Source of the DNA: AP-15 sp963701815
GTDB taxonomy: Bacteria; Pseudomonadota; Alphaproteobacteria; ATCC43930; CGMCC-115725
Assembly (NCBI GenBank): GCA_963701815.1
Contig: CAVPBN010000008.1
Coordinates: forward strand, 186,001-250,000
Reading direction: 5' to 3'
DNA length: 64,000 bases
This document shows, one piece after another, positions 7,578 to 16,696 of the stretch. Below the pieces are notes generated by a model that made no database searches, was not told the DNA's origin, and saw only the letters and a list, made by a program, of their open reading frames with translations. Numbering within the stretch: position 1 is the stretch's first letter; every line of letters begins with the position of its first letter. Position numbers and translations under genes: made by a program.

Positions 7578-8925
7578 GGGACGCAGCGCCGGCGGTGACA
7601 GTCTGACCGATCGTGGGCGGTGTCAGTTCGAACACCGTGCCGTAGTCGTCCGCACCACCACCAGTCGTCGTGCCATAGAGATTGCCGGCCGCGTCGAAGA
7701 TCACGCCGGCAACGGGTCCGGAGCCATCGGGACACGGGTTATTTTGCACACAAAAGCTGTAGAGGACCGTCTCACCCCACGCGATACCGGTGCTGTTCGG
7801 GGTCAACTCGAATACCACGCCGCGGCCCCCACCGCCGGTGGCGACCGCACCGCCCTGATAGGTCGTGCCATAGAGATTGCCGGCCGCGTCGAAGATCAGC
7901 CCGGCTTGGGGATTGTCGCCGTCAGTGGCCGTGAAACTGTGCAGCACCGTCTCGGTCCAGGCGGTTTGGCCGGCGACAGGCGGCGTCAGCTCGAACACCG
8001 TCCCGTGGCCCTCCGTGCCGCCGGTGGAGGTCGTGCCATAGAGATTGCCGGCCGCGTCAAAGACCAGCCCGGCTAGAGGATAGGCGCCGTCGCTGTTCGT
8101 GAATCGATGAAGCACCGTCTCGGTCCAGGTAGTCTGGCCGGTGGTAGTCGGCGTCAATTCGAACACCGTGCCGAGACCTCCACCGCCGGTGGGGCCCGTA
8201 CCGCCCTGAACGGTCGTGCCATAGAGATCGCCGGCCGCGTCGAAAATCAGCCCGGCTTCGGGAAAAGCTCCACCGATTTTCTCGAAGGTGTTCTTGAAAC
8301 CATGGAGTACCGTATGGGTCCAGGTGGTCTGGCCGGCGGCGGGCGGCGCCAGCTCGAACACGACGCCGTTTCCGGGCGTGTAGAGGCCGCGCGAGTGTCC
8401 ACCCCAAGCGGTCGTGCCATAGAGATTGCCGGCCGCGTCGAAGATCAGGCCGGCTTGGGGATCGGCGCCGTCCCTGTCCTTGAAACTGTGGAGCACCGTC
8501 TCGGTCCAGGCGGTCCGGCCGGCGGCGGGCGGGGTCAGTGCGAACACCGCGCCGTAGCCGTGCGCGGCGCCGTCGATGACCGTGCCATAGAGATTGCCGG
8601 CCGCATCAAAGATCAGCCCGGCGAGAGGATCGACGCCGTGCCTGAAACGGTGGAGCACCGTCTCGGTCCAGGTGGTTTGGCCGGCAGCGGGTGGGGCCAG
8701 CTTGAACACCATGCCACGGCCAACGCCGTTCACACCGCCGGTGAAGGTCGTCCCATAGAGATTGCCGGCCGCGTCGAAGATCAGGCCGGCAAAGGGTTCC
8801 GCGCCGTCGCTGACCTTGAAACTGTGGAGCACCGTCTCGGTCCACGCCGCGCGGGCGGTCCCCAAAGGTCCACAGACAGAAACGGCGACGGCAATAGCGG
8901 TAGCGCAGACCCAATTCGTATTCAT
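7567..8925 (-). CDS. Secreted GloVer tandem-repeat protein
   Basis: A 452-residue protein with a signal peptide (about residues 1-26, ending GTARA) and seven tandem units of about 55-65 residues. Each unit contains AGLIFDAAGNLYGTT followed by a glycine-rich loop, then G.VFELTPPAAGQT and TWTETVLHSF. This is the TIGR03803-type (Gloeobacter/Verrucomicrobia, GloVer) repeat found in extracellular proteins, probably forming a beta-propeller-like array. Function is unknown. No separate C-terminal anchoring domain is seen: the protein stops after the last unit with TAGAASRRR, and this end is encoded by repeat copy B, so the natural C-terminus may have been replaced. Confidence 0.85.
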   Translation of the reverse strand: MNTNWVCATAIAVAVSVCGPLGTARAAWTETVLHSFKVSDGAEPFAGLIFDAAGNLYGTTFTGGVNGVGRGMVFKLAPPAAGQTTWTETVLHRFRHGVDPLAGLIFDAAGNLYGTVIDGAAHGYGAVFALTPPAAGRTAWTETVLHSFKDRDGADPQAGLIFDAAGNLYGTTAWGGHSRGLYTPGNGVVFELAPPAAGQTTWTHTVLHGFKNTFEKIGGAFPEAGLIFDAAGDLYGTTVQGGTGPTGGGGLGTVFELTPTTTGQTTWTETVLHRFTNSDGAYPLAGLVFDAAGNLYGTTSTGGTEGHGTVFELTPPVAGQTAWTETVLHSFTATDGDNPQAGLIFDAAGNLYGTTYQGGAVATGGGGRGVVFELTPNSTGIAWGETVLYSFCVQNNPCPDGSGPVAGVIFDAAGNLYGTTTGGGADDYGTVFELTPPTIGQTVTAGAASRRR

Positions 8926-8953
8926 GGCACGCCCCGTCCCAAACGTTCAGTTG

Positions 8954-10099
8954 CTAGCCCCAGAATTGCCTTGTCGCCAGCCTGGCGCCTTCGGCCATCG
9001 CCGCGAGTTTGGCCCACACCACGTCGGGATCGACCGCGGCCTGGCCGACCCAGGTCCCAAAGCCGCAATCGCTGCCGGCGACGACGTTGTCGCGGCCGAC
9101 GAGGTTGGCATAGCGGGCGATGCGCTGCGCGATCAGCTCCGGATGCTCGATAAAGTTCGATTTCGACTCGATGACCCCCGGAATAATGGTCTTGCCTTCC
9201 GGCAGCTTGACCTGCTCGAACAGGGTCCATTCATGCGCGTGGCGCGGGTTGGCGGCCTCGAACGAGATCGTCGCCGGCCGCGCCTCGAACACGACGTCGA
9301 TGATCTCGGCGAGCGGCACGTCGCAATGGTGCGGCCCCTCGTAATTGCCCCAGCACAAATGCATCCGCACGCGCTCCGGCGGGATCGCGTCCAGCGCATG
9401 GTTCAGCGCCTCGATATGGAGCCGCGCCCGCTTGCGGAATTCCGCGACCGACAAGTCGGCGTATTGGATGTGCCGTCCCATCGCCAAGTCGGGGCAGTCG
9501 ATCTGCACCGTGACCCCGGCCGCGGCGATCGCCTCGTACTCGCCGCGCATCGCCTCGGCGATCGCGAACAGGTAGGCTTCCTGGGTCGGGTAGTGGTCGT
9601 TGCGGAAGAACAGCGAGATGACCCCCGGCGATGCGGCGCTGAGGAACGCTCCGGCGGCGTCCGCCCCGGCCGGGGCCGCCTTCAAATTGTCGATGTCGGC
9701 GAGCGGTGCTGCCGGGTCGCCGACCCCGATCGGGCCGGTGCAGGCGGGCGTTCGGCGCCGCGACCGGCCGGGATCGTCGAACACCCGCTTCGCCAGGTTC
9801 GGGAATTCGGCCAGGTCCTGATAGACGAAGGTATTGCTGCTGCCGGCGAAACCGGTCAGCCGGTCCTTGACGTAGGTGGCGTAGCTCGGCTTCGACATCT
9901 CGCCGTCGTTGACGAGATCGACGCCCGCGTCGACCTGCTTTTTGACCACCTCGGCGACGGCGGCGCGGATCTTCCCCGCCAGTGCGGCGCGGTCGACCGG
10001 CACGCCTTCCTCCTTGGCGAACATCGCCCGGATCAGGTCATCCGGCCGCGGCAGGCTGCCGGTATGGGTCGTCAGAAAGCGGTTGGACCCGTACGCCAT
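8954..10099 (-). CDS. Cobalamin-independent methionine synthase II (MetE C-domain) family protein
   Basis: A 381-residue stand-alone protein of the UROD/MetE-like fold. TTHTGSLPRPDDL at the N-terminus, GVDLVNDGEMSKPSYATY, the zinc-ligand region HLCWGNYEGPHHCDVPL and GSDCGFGTW near the C-terminus are all characteristic of the family that includes the catalytic half of MetE and epoxyalkane:coenzyme M transferase-like proteins. The N-terminal MetE domain that binds the folate is absent, so it probably transfers or activates a thiol with another substrate, not necessarily homocysteine. It is transcribed toward the GloVer gene with 28 bp between them. Confidence 0.85.
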   Translation of the reverse strand: MAYGSNRFLTTHTGSLPRPDDLIRAMFAKEEGVPVDRAALAGKIRAAVAEVVKKQVDAGVDLVNDGEMSKPSYATYVKDRLTGFAGSSNTFVYQDLAEFPNLAKRVFDDPGRSRRRTPACTGPIGVGDPAAPLADIDNLKAAPAGADAAGAFLSAASPGVISLFFRNDHYPTQEAYLFAIAEAMRGEYEAIAAAGVTVQIDCPDLAMGRHIQYADLSVAEFRKRARLHIEALNHALDAIPPERVRMHLCWGNYEGPHHCDVPLAEIIDVVFEARPATISFEAANPRHAHEWTLFEQVKLPEGKTIIPGVIESKSNFIEHPELIAQRIARYANLVGRDNVVAGSDCGFGTWVGQAAVDPDVVWAKLAAMAEGARLATRQFWG

Positions 10100-10247
10100 C
10101 AGTTCCTCCGACAGACTGTCGCAGTTGAGAACGCCACGGCGCTGCTTTGGGCCGTTAGGGCAATGGTAAATCGATTATTGCGGCCCGACCCCCGCATTTG
10201 CGCCGCAAAAAGTCCGATAGAGCTGGCCATTTCGGATACCGGGGTGA

Positions 10248-12146
10248 TTACACGATTGCTTCGATCAACTCGAAGACGCGGGTCTCTGCGGTCATCCCTT
10301 TGGCCCTCACCGAGGCGACGGCCCGAAATCTAAAGCGATTCTCGACCCGATCGCGGACAACTTCGCTGACCAGGATCGTGGTCCCGTACTCCTTGTTCAA
10401 CTCTTCGAGGCGGGCCGCCAAGTTCACGCTATTGCCCAGTGCGGTATAGTTCATGCGCTCCGCCGAACCCAGATTACCGACCACGGCGTCCCCGCAATGA
10501 ATGCCGAGGCGGAGCGAGAACGGCGACAACCCCTCGGCGCTGAATTGCACATTCAAGGCGTCGCTTGCCGCCTTGGCCGAAAGTGCGGCGCGACACGCCC
10601 GATCGACATGGTCGGGCTGATGATGGGGGGCGTTCCAAAAGACCATCGCCGAATCGCCGATGAACTTGTCGACGGTCCCGCCCTCGCCGAGGAACGCTTC
10701 GGTCAGCGCTGCGAAATGGCGGGAGGTCTGGTGCATCAAACTGTCGGGATCGGCGGCCTCGGCGATGCCGGTAAAATTCCACACATCGGTAAACAGGATG
10801 GTCACCTCCTGCCTCGCTCCGCCGAGCTCCGTGGAGATCGAACCATCGATGATCCCCTTGACGATATCTTTCGGGACAAAGCGGGCAAAGGACCAGATGC
10901 TGCGCTGGGCGACCGCCATGGTCGCGCCGAGTTCATCGATCTCGGCGATACGCGATGTGACCACTGCCTCATCCGGCGCCGTTAATGTCCGCAGCCTGCT
11001 CGCTTGTACGGTTATCCGTTTCAATGATGTCGACATCCTGTTGCCAAAGATCCAGACCGCAGGTATGAAGCATACGCCTGCAATCAACGCGATAATTACT
11101 CCATTGATTTGCAAATTTCGTACATTCTTGACGAAATCATTTTCCGCCGCAATCAACAGAGAGTAGCCGGTTAATCCGTTCGTTTGCGAAAATTTCGACA
11201 AACGAAACAGATAATCTCTTCCGTCTTTGCCGTGAATGTTTCCCTCGTAATGATCGCCGCCGTCCCATTTCCGCATTACCGCGCCGGCCAACCCGTTCCG
11301 GATGTCGCCGATCTTCGGAAGCTGCGGGTCGGAGGAATGCGTGCTCGCCGAGGCTGCGAGCTGCGCAAAATCGGGATAAGCGAGCAGCACCCCGGACGCG
11401 TCGAAGATTATTGCCGTTCCGTGCTCTCCCGGGCGCTGCGCGTAGACCAGATCGCTGAACGTATCGAGCTTGAGGTCGGCGGCAAGGACGCCGCGCGCCT
11501 GCCCGCGCAGAGGCGCGCTCAGGGTGATCATCGGCGTGCCGATGCTGAACGAGGCATATGGCGACGATACCAGGGCCCGGTCATGCTGGATCGTATCGCG
11601 ATACCAAAGCCGTTTTCGTGCGTCGTAGCCGTATTTCGGCAGGTCGAGCTGCGCAATTTGTTTGCCCTGCGCGTCTTCGAAGATCCGCCGCATCGGTAGT
11701 GCTGCATCCGAGGTCGGGCGGACCAGATTGACATCGTAGACGGCCCCGGGCGGCGCCTGCAGCCTCCGGCGCTCTGTCGCGTCGAGGACGTCGAGGGGCC
11801 GGACCTGCAACCAGCAACCATTGTCGTAGCCGACATAGAAGCTGTCCGTCTGAGGCAATGCGTGCAGCGCGGATTTGAAGAGAGCGATCGCGCCGTCGGT
11901 CTCGCTCCGGTCATTCGAGTCGGCGAGGGAAGGATCCGTCGACAGCACGCGAACGAGGGTGCTCAGCTCCGAAACCTCGGCCTCGAGGCGGCTGAGGGTA
12001 TTCGCGCTGGCCGCATCCATCGCGGCGGCGGCAGCCGCTCTTGCCGCCGCGTGGAAGGTCGCGATCTGGATGAATACCAGACACGCGGTGAGAGCCGTGA
12101 TGAAGGCCATCACGGCGGCCGTTATCGCAACTCTAAACGTCAGCAT
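10248..12146 (-). CDS. Membrane-bound class III adenylate/guanylate cyclase with Cache sensor
   Basis: A 632-residue signalling protein. A membrane helix near residues 5-27 is followed by a periplasmic double-Cache-like domain (about 35-310, with LWYRDTIQHDRALVSSPYAS and GTAIIFDASGVLLAYP), a second helix near 320-345, a HAMP-like linker and a class III cyclase domain (about 435-630). In the cyclase, VTILFTDVWNFTGIAE and TVDKFIGDSAMVFWNAP carry the two metal-binding aspartates and RLGIHCGDAVVGNLGSAERMNYTALGNSVNLAARLE completes the catalytic core. It should make cAMP or cGMP in response to an external ligand. The start at 12146 (MLTFRVAITAAV) begins right at the helix. Confidence 0.9.
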   Translation of the reverse strand: MLTFRVAITAAVMAFITALTACLVFIQIATFHAAARAAAAAAMDAASANTLSRLEAEVSELSTLVRVLSTDPSLADSNDRSETDGAIALFKSALHALPQTDSFYVGYDNGCWLQVRPLDVLDATERRRLQAPPGAVYDVNLVRPTSDAALPMRRIFEDAQGKQIAQLDLPKYGYDARKRLWYRDTIQHDRALVSSPYASFSIGTPMITLSAPLRGQARGVLAADLKLDTFSDLVYAQRPGEHGTAIIFDASGVLLAYPDFAQLAASASTHSSDPQLPKIGDIRNGLAGAVMRKWDGGDHYEGNIHGKDGRDYLFRLSKFSQTNGLTGYSLLIAAENDFVKNVRNLQINGVIIALIAGVCFIPAVWIFGNRMSTSLKRITVQASRLRTLTAPDEAVVTSRIAEIDELGATMAVAQRSIWSFARFVPKDIVKGIIDGSISTELGGARQEVTILFTDVWNFTGIAEAADPDSLMHQTSRHFAALTEAFLGEGGTVDKFIGDSAMVFWNAPHHQPDHVDRACRAALSAKAASDALNVQFSAEGLSPFSLRLGIHCGDAVVGNLGSAERMNYTALGNSVNLAARLEELNKEYGTTILVSEVVRDRVENRFRFRAVASVRAKGMTAETRVFELIEAIV

Positions 12147-12489
12147 CCGATTTCGTCGCTCGCTCGCCGCATCTCTGCAGCAAAAGGCGGTGGAGGCGCA
12201 AATGGCGGAGGTCTTTGGCGGTCGACCATTGGTGAATCCGTGAAAAATATCCAATCGGCGTCAGCGGTTGTGTCGGGTGTCGCGGTTTCAAGGCCGCGGA
12301 TGACTGCCTTCAAGACCTGGGCGTCACATTGCAGGATCTCGCTGATTCGAAAACATTCCGCAGGCTGTTCCAATGGGCCTGCGCTCGGGCAGGCGTGCGG
12401 TGCGTGCGCAGCGGCCGGTCTGTCGTGTAAGATGAACGGATCGCACGCGGCGACCGCGCGCGCCCCGTAACCAGCTCGGAGCTTCGATA
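12147..12489. other. Divergent intergenic region between cyclase and yghU
   Basis: About 340 bp that must hold the promoters of both neighbours. No frame looks protein-like beyond short shadows. A short stretch around 12174-12184 (CTGCAGCAAAA) resembles the core of the dispersed repeat but the flanks do not match. I see no convincing -35/-10 pair. Confidence 0.35.
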
Positions 12490-13362
12490 ATGACCGACAC
12501 GCCCGAATACGCGCCGCCCAAGGTCTGGACCTGGAACAAGCCGAGCGGCGGCAGGTTCGCCAACATCAACCGGCCGATCGCCGGGTCGACGCAGGACAAG
12601 GAATTGCCGGTCGGGAAGCACCCGATGCAGCTCTATTCGCTCGGCACGCCGAACGGCGTCAAGGTCACGATCATGCTCGAAGAACTGTTGGCCCTCGGCC
12701 ATAAGGGTGCGGAGTACGACGCCTGGCTGATCAAGATCGGCGACGGCGACCAGTTCGGCAGCGGCTTTGTCGCGATCAATCCGAACTCCAAGATCCCGGC
12801 GTTGCTCGACCGCAGCGGCCCCAAGCCGATCCGGGTCTTCGAGACCGGCGCGATCCTGATGCACCTGGCCGAGAAGTTCGGCGAATTCCTGCCGACCGAG
12901 CCCGGTGCGCGCGCCGAATGCCTGTCGTGGCTGTTCTGGCAGATGGGCAGCACGCCCTATGTCGGCGGCGGTTTCGGGCACTTTTACGCCTATGCGCCGG
13001 TCAAGATCGAGTACGCGATCGACCGGTTTGCGATGGAGACGAAGCGGCTGCTCGACGTGCTCGACCGCCGCTTGGGCGAGAGCGAGTATGTCGCGGGCCC
13101 GGCCTACACGATCGCCGACATCGCGATCTTCCCGTGGTACGGCGGGTTGGCGAAGTTCAACCAATACGGGGCGGCCGAGTTCCTGGCGGTGCACGAGTAC
13201 AAGAACGTGCAGCGCTGGGCCGACACGCTCCTCAAACGGCCGGCGGTGCGGCGCGGGCGCATGGTCAACCGCCTCTCCGGCGAGCCGTCGGAGCAGCTGC
13301 ACGAGCGCCACGACGCCGGCGACTTCGAGACGAAGACGCAGGACAAGCTCGCCGCAAACTGA
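12490..13362 (+). CDS. yghU: Glutathione-dependent disulfide-bond oxidoreductase, YghU-type GST
   Basis: A 290-residue GST-superfamily protein that starts PEYAPPKVWTWNKPSGGRFA and continues NRPIAGSTQDKELPVGKHP, the very characteristic N-terminal extension of YghU/YfcG-type enzymes. The thioredoxin-like domain follows (MQLYSLGTPNGVKVTIMLEE; NPNSKIPALLDRSG) and then the helical C-domain (YVAGPAYTIADIAIFPWYGG). These enzymes bind two glutathiones and reduce disulfides of small molecules in the cytoplasm. Length agrees with the family. The gene ends just before a hairpin and its last ~100 bp are overlapped on the other strand by an over-long MFS reading. Confidence 0.93.
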   Translation: MTDTPEYAPPKVWTWNKPSGGRFANINRPIAGSTQDKELPVGKHPMQLYSLGTPNGVKVTIMLEELLALGHKGAEYDAWLIKIGDGDQFGSGFVAINPNSKIPALLDRSGPKPIRVFETGAILMHLAEKFGEFLPTEPGARAECLSWLFWQMGSTPYVGGGFGHFYAYAPVKIEYAIDRFAMETKRLLDVLDRRLGESEYVAGPAYTIADIAIFPWYGGLAKFNQYGAAEFLAVHEYKNVQRWADTLLKRPAVRRGRMVNRLSGEPSEQLHERHDAGDFETKTQDKLAAN

Positions 13363-14776
13363 GCAACGCTTGCTCTGCGGGACGGCGGCGGAAGCGGCCG
13401 TCCCGCGCAGACGGCGATCGAACCCGGCAGGCCAAGCCCGACCCCGCGGCGATCAAGTAAATCGTCTGTCCGGGTCGAAGCGTCAACTGCGCCCGGCGGC
13501 CGGCCGGGGAGGGATACGCCGCCGTTCCGGGCGTCTCGGGTTCGAGGCTGGCGATGACGCGGCCGCGCGTCTCGGGCAGCAACAGCAGCATGACGATCAT
13601 CAGCAGATGGGCCAGGGTCGAAAACAGCGCGATCGCGGTGCCGAGCGGCATGATTGCGGTCGCAAAGCCGATTGCAGTCATGAACACCGAGCCGATGGCG
13701 CGCCCGGCATTGTAGCAGAACCCCTGGCCGGTGCCGCGGATGGCGGTCGGGTAGAGCTCGGTCATAAACGGGCCCATCGGCGCGAATTTCATCAGGATCG
13801 CGGTGTTGAGCGGGATGCCGAGGAGCAATAGACCGGCGTTGCCGACCGGTACGTAGAGATAGACGAGGACCATAACGATCGACGCCACGGCGGAGATCAT
13901 AAACGTCGCTTTGCGGCCGATCGCGTCCGCGAGGTAGGCGCCGCACAGAAAGCCGATCAGCGACCCCAGCGCCAGCACCGCGACATAAAGCCCGGTATGG
14001 GCGGCCGTCAGATGGCGCACCGTGCGCAAATAGGTCGGCATCCAGAACCCGACCGCCCACACGCCGCCTTGTGCGCCCATGACCATCAGCGACACTTTGA
14101 TCGTCAGCCACAGATAGGGCCCGCGAAACGCCGACAGCAGATGGCCGAGCCCGGGCTTTGCGCCGCTGTCGCGCCGCCCCGCGAACGCCTCCAATTCGGG
14201 GATGCTGCGCCGGATCCACAACACGAACAGGCCGGGCAGGATGCCGACCCAGAACAATGCCCGCCAGGCGATCACCTCGGGCAGAACGGCGAAGAGGCCG
14301 GCATAGACGAGCGCCGCGAGGCCCGGGCCGAAAGCGGCGCCGGTTTGCACGAAGCCGACGCCGCGGCCGCGATACTTGTCGCGGATGACCTCGCCCATCA
14401 ATACCGCGCCGGTCGCCCACTCGCCGCCGAAGCCGAGCCCGTGCAGACCGCGCAGGATGAAGAGCTGCTCGAAATTCTGGGCAAAGCCGCACAGAAAGGT
14501 GAAGACCGAGTACCACAGGATCGCGATCTGCAGCATCCGTACCCGGCCGAAGCGGTCGGCGAGCGCGCCGGCGAACCAGCCGCCGAAGGACGAGGTGACG
14601 ACCGTGACGGTGCCGATCGTGCCGGCGGCGCCGGTCGACATGCCCCATACCGCGATGACCGTCGGCACGACGTAGCTGTAGAGCCCCTGATCGAAGCCGT
14701 CCAAGGTCCAGCCGCCCCAGCAGGCGAGCATCGTGCGGCGTTCGCGCGAGGTCAGATCGCGCAGCCAGGCAAACAT
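13265..14776 (-). CDS. MFS transporter, aromatic acid/sugar:H+ symporter type
   Basis: A 12-helix major facilitator. The first helix region GGWTLDGFDQGLYSYVVPTVIA carries the D..D/G pattern typical of AAHS/SHS-type transporters; GGWFAGALADRFGRV is the loop 2-3 MFS signature, repeated in degenerate form as CGAYLADAIGRK in the second half, and FMTELYPTAIRGTGQGF is a family hallmark. Substrate probably a carboxylate or small organic acid. The transporter proper ends near residue 430 (LPETRGRVIASLEPE); the remaining ~70 residues are low-complexity Arg-rich sequence that runs antisense into the end of yghU, so the true stop is probably near 13480 and has been lost, perhaps by a small insertion. 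Confidence 0.87.
   Translation of the reverse strand: MFAWLRDLTSRERRTMLACWGGWTLDGFDQGLYSYVVPTVIAVWGMSTGAAGTIGTVTVVTSSFGGWFAGALADRFGRVRMLQIAILWYSVFTFLCGFAQNFEQLFILRGLHGLGFGGEWATGAVLMGEVIRDKYRGRGVGFVQTGAAFGPGLAALVYAGLFAVLPEVIAWRALFWVGILPGLFVLWIRRSIPELEAFAGRRDSGAKPGLGHLLSAFRGPYLWLTIKVSLMVMGAQGGVWAVGFWMPTYLRTVRHLTAAHTGLYVAVLALGSLIGFLCGAYLADAIGRKATFMISAVASIVMVLVYLYVPVGNAGLLLLGIPLNTAILMKFAPMGPFMTELYPTAIRGTGQGFCYNAGRAIGSVFMTAIGFATAIMPLGTAIALFSTLAHLLMIVMLLLLPETRGRVIASLEPETPGTAAYPSPAGRRAQLTLRPGQTIYLIAAGSGLACRVRSPSARDGRFRRRPAEQALLSLRRACPASSSRSRRRRGARAAAPTARRRGG
13375..13410 (+). terminator. Hairpin downstream of yghU
   Basis: CTGC/GGGACGGC (13375-13386) can pair with GCCGTCCC/GCAG (13397-13410) with a 2-nt bulge and a short GGCGGAAGCG loop. 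It sits 12 bp after the yghU stop codon between convergent genes. No T-run follows, so it may be a Rho-assisted or bidirectional terminator. Inferred from base pairing only. Confidence 0.4.
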
Positions 14777-14836
14777 CGCGTTTTCCCCCTATGACCGTTC
14801 TGTCGATTTTATCGTCGGTTGATGCGGCGGTCCGGC

Positions 14837-16387
14837 CTAATCGTCCGCCGCGGCCGGGACCGGCCGGCGGCGGGGAACGCGGACCAGCAGCAACAGCGGC
14901 AGCGAGGCGAGGATGACCATCAGCATCAATGCGAAATCGTCGTTGTAGGCGATCATCGCGGCCTGCCGGGTGACCTCCTGATTGAGGGCGGCGATGCCCG
15001 ACGGGCTGGTCAGGCTGTAGGGTGCGGCGAGGTAGGGGAACTGGGCCAGCGGGTTGTCGGGGCGCAGATGCTCGACCAGATGGGAATGGACGATCTGGGT
15101 GTTCTGGGTGAGCTGGGTTTCGAGGATGGCGATGCCGATGCTGCCGCCGAGCATGCGCATCAGCGCGCGGATCGCGGTGCCCTGGGTCAGGATGTGGTGC
15201 GGCAGGCCCGAGAGCGCCAGCAGGTTGAGCGGGACAAAGGTGCAGCCGAGCCCGAAACCCTGGGCAAACCCGGCGAACAGGATCGGCCCGGAACCCATAT
15301 ACAGCGAAAACCCGGTCATCTGCCACAGCGAGGCCGCGGTCAGCAGAAACCCGCCCAGGATGAACAGCCGGTTGTCGACCCGGTCGATGATCCGGGCGAC
15401 GAGAAACATCGCCAGCATCGTCCCGAACCCGCGCGGCGCCATCATCCACCCGGCGTCGAACACCGGGTAGTTCATCAGGTTCTGCATCATCGAGGGCATC
15501 AGCGCCAGGGTGCCGCTGAGGATCATGCCGACCCCGAACATCAACAGGCTGCCGGCGACAAAATTCGGGCTCTTCAGCAATTCGCGATTGAGGAACGAGC
15601 GCTCGCCGGCGGTCATCGTGTGGACGATCAGCAGGTAGAAGCACAATGCCGCGATCGTCCCCTCGGCCCAGATTTCGGGCGAGCGGAACCAGTCCTTGAG
15701 CTGGCCGCGGTCCAGCATCAATTGCAGCGCGCCGACGGCGATGCTCAGCATGGCGAAGCCGAACATGTCGAATTGTTCGCGCCGCATGGTGCGCGACTGG
15801 CGGATGAAGACAAAGATGCCGAGCGCGCACAGGGCGCCGACCGGCAGGTTGATGTAGAAGCACCAGCGCCAGTCGAGGTTCTCGGTCAGCCAGCCGCCGA
15901 GGGTCGGGCCGATGATCGGCCCCATCATCGCCCCGGTGCTGAAGATCGCCATCGCGTAGCCGTGGCGCTCGCGCGGGTAGATCGTGAACAGGGTGGCCTG
16001 GCCGAGCGGCACCAACCCGGCGCTGAATATGCCCTGCAACAGGCGGAAGACCACGAGCTGGGTCAGGCTCGTCGCCGCACCGCACAACGCCGAGGCGAAG
16101 GTGAAGCCGATGACCGAGGCGAGAAAGATGTATTTGACGCCGAAGCGGCCGGCGAGCCACCCGGTCAGCGGCATCATGATCGCCGAGGACACGATATAGG
16201 ACGTCAATACCCACGAGATCTGGTCCTGCGAGGCCGACATGCTGCCCTGGATATGCGGCAGCGCCACGTTGACGATCGTGGTGTCGAGCCCCTGCATGAT
16301 GCAGGCGCAGATGATCGTCGCGGTGATCATGCCCAGGTTCGGGACCGGCGGGGCGCTGGCTCCCCTCACCGCCGCCACCGCCCGCAA
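14837..16387 (-). CDS. DHA2-family MFS efflux transporter (EmrB/QacA-like)
   Basis: A 516-residue, 14-helix drug:H+ antiporter. CACIMQGLDTTIVNVALPHIQGSM in helix 1 is the DHA2 motif D1, LTGWLAGRFGVKYIF is the loop 2-3 signature, and LVPLGQATLFTIYP and GAMMGPIIGPTLGGWL (motif C, antiporter) are also present. EmrB-type pumps usually work with a periplasmic adaptor (EmrA) and an outer membrane channel; neither is next to it, although the neighbouring MFS gene lies 60 bp downstream in the same direction. The start at 16387 places about 18 residues before the first helix, which is usual. Confidence 0.92.
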   Translation of the reverse strand: MRAVAAVRGASAPPVPNLGMITATIICACIMQGLDTTIVNVALPHIQGSMSASQDQISWVLTSYIVSSAIMMPLTGWLAGRFGVKYIFLASVIGFTFASALCGAATSLTQLVVFRLLQGIFSAGLVPLGQATLFTIYPRERHGYAMAIFSTGAMMGPIIGPTLGGWLTENLDWRWCFYINLPVGALCALGIFVFIRQSRTMRREQFDMFGFAMLSIAVGALQLMLDRGQLKDWFRSPEIWAEGTIAALCFYLLIVHTMTAGERSFLNRELLKSPNFVAGSLLMFGVGMILSGTLALMPSMMQNLMNYPVFDAGWMMAPRGFGTMLAMFLVARIIDRVDNRLFILGGFLLTAASLWQMTGFSLYMGSGPILFAGFAQGFGLGCTFVPLNLLALSGLPHHILTQGTAIRALMRMLGGSIGIAILETQLTQNTQIVHSHLVEHLRPDNPLAQFPYLAAPYSLTSPSGIAALNQEVTRQAAMIAYNDDFALMLMVILASLPLLLLVRVPRRRPVPAAADD

Positions 16388-16696
16388 CGAGCGGCAGCAA
16401 AACCAATGAGATGATCCTCACCATCGCGAAAATCATGTCACAGCTTGGTCCGGCGGCCATCCCCGCCGGTGCATGCCCGCCCACCGCCGCCCGGCCCGAT
16501 CTCCAGCGTGCCGAATGGTTTCGCGCGACGGGGCCAAGCCGTCAAGCGACGAGCCCGTCAAGCCGCAGCATCTCCGGCGAGGGCTTGGCATAGATCGGCA
16601 GCAGTCGGTAGCGATGCGGGCGCGCACCACCGTATCCGAGGCCATCGAACCATTACCGTCGATATCCGCACTACAATGTAGCTACGGGCGAGCGGA
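16388..16696. other. Divergent intergenic region upstream of emrB-like and amidohydrolase genes
   Basis: About 310 bp without a recognisable gene. A TACAAT hexamer at 16672-16677 is a good -10 candidate for the plus-strand amidohydrolase and would place the transcript start near 16684, just ahead of a run of RNA hairpins. No clear -35 is present at the ideal distance. On the minus strand the region immediately above 16387 could extend the emrB reading by about 30 residues, but that extension looks non-homologous. Confidence 0.4.

Noticed and set aside
7640..8900. Regularly spaced DNA repeats that could suggest a CRISPR-like array
   Set aside because: The repeats encode the GloVer protein units in frame; spacing (about 55-65 codons) and protein conservation explain them.
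12170..12190. A third copy of the ~165-bp repeat (CTGCAGCAAAA near the cyclase start)
   Set aside because: Only about 11 bp match; the flanking left and right blocks of the repeat are absent.
13104..16484. An 1126-codon minus-strand reading across both MFS genes
   Set aside because: It is in a different frame from the two transporters, whose helices and motifs are clear, and its own composition is low-complexity.
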